From an uncultured Dorea sp. (lineage in GTDB: Bacteria > Bacillota > Clostridia > Lachnospirales > Lachnospiraceae), in NCBI GenBank assembly GCA_910584575.1, contig CAJUBG010000009.1, forward strand, positions 1 to 64,000: 64,000 nt of DNA, given 5' to 3'. Made by a program: the position numbers and the translations under genes. Positions within the stretch are counted from its first letter, which is position 1, and each line of letters opens with the position of its first letter. This document shows positions 62,498 to 64,000 of this stretch, piece by piece. A model generated the notes under the pieces. The model saw only the letters and a program-made list of their open reading frames with translations. It was not told the DNA's origin and ran no database searches.

Positions 62498-62517
62498 GAT
62501 ATCATTTAATAAAATTT

Positions 62518-63063
62518 TTATCGGCGCCTTTTCTCATACACCCTTTTCACGCCCTCCGTAAGCTCGCCAAGCACCTCAATCAGCGTATTCATATCCCCTC
62601 CCCTGTTCCTCTGAAACGTATGGTAAGCCCCCTGGATACAGTAACTCAGCACAATATTCCAGACTGTATCCTCCCTGCACTCCGGATATTTCTGAAACAC
62701 CATCTCCTTGATACTGGTCTCAATCCTGTCCACCAGGTTATTTCTCTGGCTTCCGGAAAACAGGATCATGGTCAGCGTATTCTGTGACAGATAGGCTAAA
62801 AACAATTCCTTCGTAAATTCCGCCGGATACTCCATAATATATTCCGGATGGGAAATACTGTTGGTGATTGAGCGCACCACCTCCTCCTCCATACTGTCAG
62901 ACAAGTCATAAATATCCCTGTAATGGGAATAAAATGTAGACTTGTTGATACACGCCAGCTCACAGAGCTCTCGAACCGTAATCTTCTCCAACGGTTTTTT
63001 AGAACGCAGTTCAATAAACGCGTTCTTAATCCCTCTCTCCGTCTTCTCAATCCGCAAATCCAT
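62518..63063 (-). CDS. TetR/AcrR family regulator
   Basis: A 181-residue TetR-like regulator. The N-terminal helix-turn-helix is in PLEKITVRELCELACINKST, followed by FYSHYRDIYDLSDSMEEEVV. The C-terminal ligand domain is typical of the group related to DhaS/YxbF-like regulators in clostridia (NTLTMILFSGSQRNNLVDRI). Ligand and targets are not evident; it is transcribed away from glgB, and the 193-base gap between them may hold its operator. Confidence 0.88.
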   Translation of the reverse strand: MDLRIEKTERGIKNAFIELRSKKPLEKITVRELCELACINKSTFYSHYRDIYDLSDSMEEEVVRSITNSISHPEYIMEYPAEFTKELFLAYLSQNTLTMILFSGSQRNNLVDRIETSIKEMVFQKYPECREDTVWNIVLSYCIQGAYHTFQRNRGGDMNTLIEVLGELTEGVKRVYEKRRR

Positions 63064-63256
63064 ACTACTTATCTCCTTGATACATTTCTATGTGAAATCT
63101 CGTTAGGCCGCCTTGTCCGACATTTTCCGCAAATCGTCGTTTATCCGTCTATCCATCCGGATTGACGGTAGATGTACTCTTTGAATCTCAGTATAATAAT
63201 TATAAAACAGATAAACAACTACTGTCTATTATTTTTTACATTTCGGAGGAAACATT

Positions 63257-64000
63257 ATGGATTTTTATGGATTTTACACAGGGAAAATATTTGATGCTTA
63301 TCATTTTCTCGGCGCACACCCAGAGGCAGAAGGCGCTACCTTCCGTACATTTGCGCCAGGCGCGTCAAGGATTGCCTTAATTGGAGAATTTACCGATTGG
63401 CAGGAAGCTGAGATGCACAAAGTCTATGACGGCAACTTCTGGGAATGTTACGCCAAAGACGCAAAACCAGGAATGATGTATAAGTACCGCATTTACAAGC
63501 AGGACCAGTCCTGCATCGACCACTGCGACCCCTACGGCTTCGGCATGGAGCTTCGCCCCAATACGGCCTCTATCATACGTAAGCTCACAGATTATACTTT
63601 TGGGGATGCCTCCTGGTTACAGAAGCGCACGGACTGTAAAGACAAGCCCCTGAATATTTACGAGCTTCATTTCGGTTCCTTCCGGAAGCCCTCAAATGAA
63701 CCTGATGACTGGTACACCTACACAGAGCTGGCCAAAATTCTGATTCCCTACCTGAAGGAATACGGATACAATTACGTAGAGCTTATGCCCTTAAGCGAAC
63801 ATCCCTGCGACGAGTCCTGGGGATACCAGAATACCGGATTTTTCAGTCCCACCTCCCGTTACGGCACCGCGGCTGAATTAATGGAATTCGTAGATTTATG
63901 CCACCAGAACGACATTGGAGTTATCCTGGACTTTGTACCGGTCCATTTCGCCGTAGACGGTTACGCACTGGCAAACTACGACGGCACCGCGCTCTATGAG
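63257..64000 (+). CDS. glgB: 1,4-alpha-glucan branching enzyme, N-terminal part (cut by window edge)
   Basis: About 248 residues of a GH13 branching enzyme, running off the end of the window. The start at 63257 has GGAGG six bases upstream. Residues FDAYHFLGAHPEAEGATFRT begin the CBM48-like N-terminal domain; then NIYELHFGSFRKPSNEPDDW and YNYVELMPLSEHPCDESWGY carry the first conserved GH13 blocks, followed by GVILDFVPVHF. It adds alpha-1,6 branches to glycogen. A TATAAT near 63192 may be its promoter, with no clear -35. Confidence 0.95.
   Translation, partial: MDFYGFYTGKIFDAYHFLGAHPEAEGATFRTFAPGASRIALIGEFTDWQEAEMHKVYDGNFWECYAKDAKPGMMYKYRIYKQDQSCIDHCDPYGFGMELRPNTASIIRKLTDYTFGDASWLQKRTDCKDKPLNIYELHFGSFRKPSNEPDDWYTYTELAKILIPYLKEYGYNYVELMPLSEHPCDESWGYQNTGFFSPTSRYGTAAELMEFVDLCHQNDIGVILDFVPVHFAVDGYALANYDGTALYE

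Noticed and set aside
1..64000. CRISPR arrays, tRNA or rRNA genes, insertion sequences
   Set aside because: No regularly spaced repeats, no tRNA-like cloverleaf sequence and no transposase with terminal repeats were seen by eye; short tRNA genes could be missed without a scan.

Overview
The window looks like the chromosome of a gut Lachnospiraceae-type clostridium (Clostridium scindens/Dorea-like; placement is inferred, not proven). The evidence is a clostridial asp23-nusB-xseAB-ispA-dxs-tlyA-nadK-argR-recN operon, a cysE-cysS-mrnC-rlmB-sigH operon behind a T-box, strong AGGAGG ribosome sites and TTGACA/TATAAT promoters. Housekeeping parts have moderate G+C. Three stretches are visibly A+T-richer and look accessory: 9.2-16.2 kb, 28.7-44.7 kb and 51.5-53.2 kb.

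Layout. 1-9.2 kb: the isoprenoid/DNA-repair/NusB operon and prfC. 9.2-16.25 kb: a defence-like island with a CbbX/SpoVK-type AAA+ ATPase, a HicA-like protein lacking the catalytic His, a DUF2357/McrC-like nuclease, a coiled-coil McrB-like AAA+ protein and a HicB-like repressor. Two promoters share a long palindromic operator (28 of 34 positions identical). This is the best candidate for an undescribed system. 16.2-21.6 kb: sigH-rlmB-mrnC-cysS-cysE under a Cys T-box, then an Rpn-family nuclease. 21.7-28.6 kb: a two-component system, a DUF374 acyltransferase, DedA, an Eis-like GNAT, ispF, and an XRE regulator with a degenerate ImmA-like partner.

28.7-44.7 kb: a complete Wzx/Wzy-type capsule or exopolysaccharide operon on the minus strand, led by two NusG-paralogue antiterminators. 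It carries two layers of apparent phase variation. One is an invertible promoter (20-bp inverted repeats at 44338 and 44583, enclosing a consensus promoter that now points away from the operon). The other is poly-G tracts (G9, G10, G8) in all three hexapeptide acetyltransferase genes, one of which is currently out of frame.

44.7-53.2 kb: MATE exporter, L,D-transpeptidase, CPBP protease, BceAB-like ABC transporter, a 50-residue small gene with its own promoter and terminator, a sequence matching a type I hammerhead ribozyme beside another stable hairpin, and a frameshifted GNAT gene. 53.2-64 kb: purL, a DUF1461 membrane protein, a Cas4-like/XPD-like helicase, a radical SAM + DUF4130 repair pair under a promoter with two LexA boxes, a TetR regulator, and the start of glgB. 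No tRNA, rRNA, CRISPR array or insertion sequence was seen.
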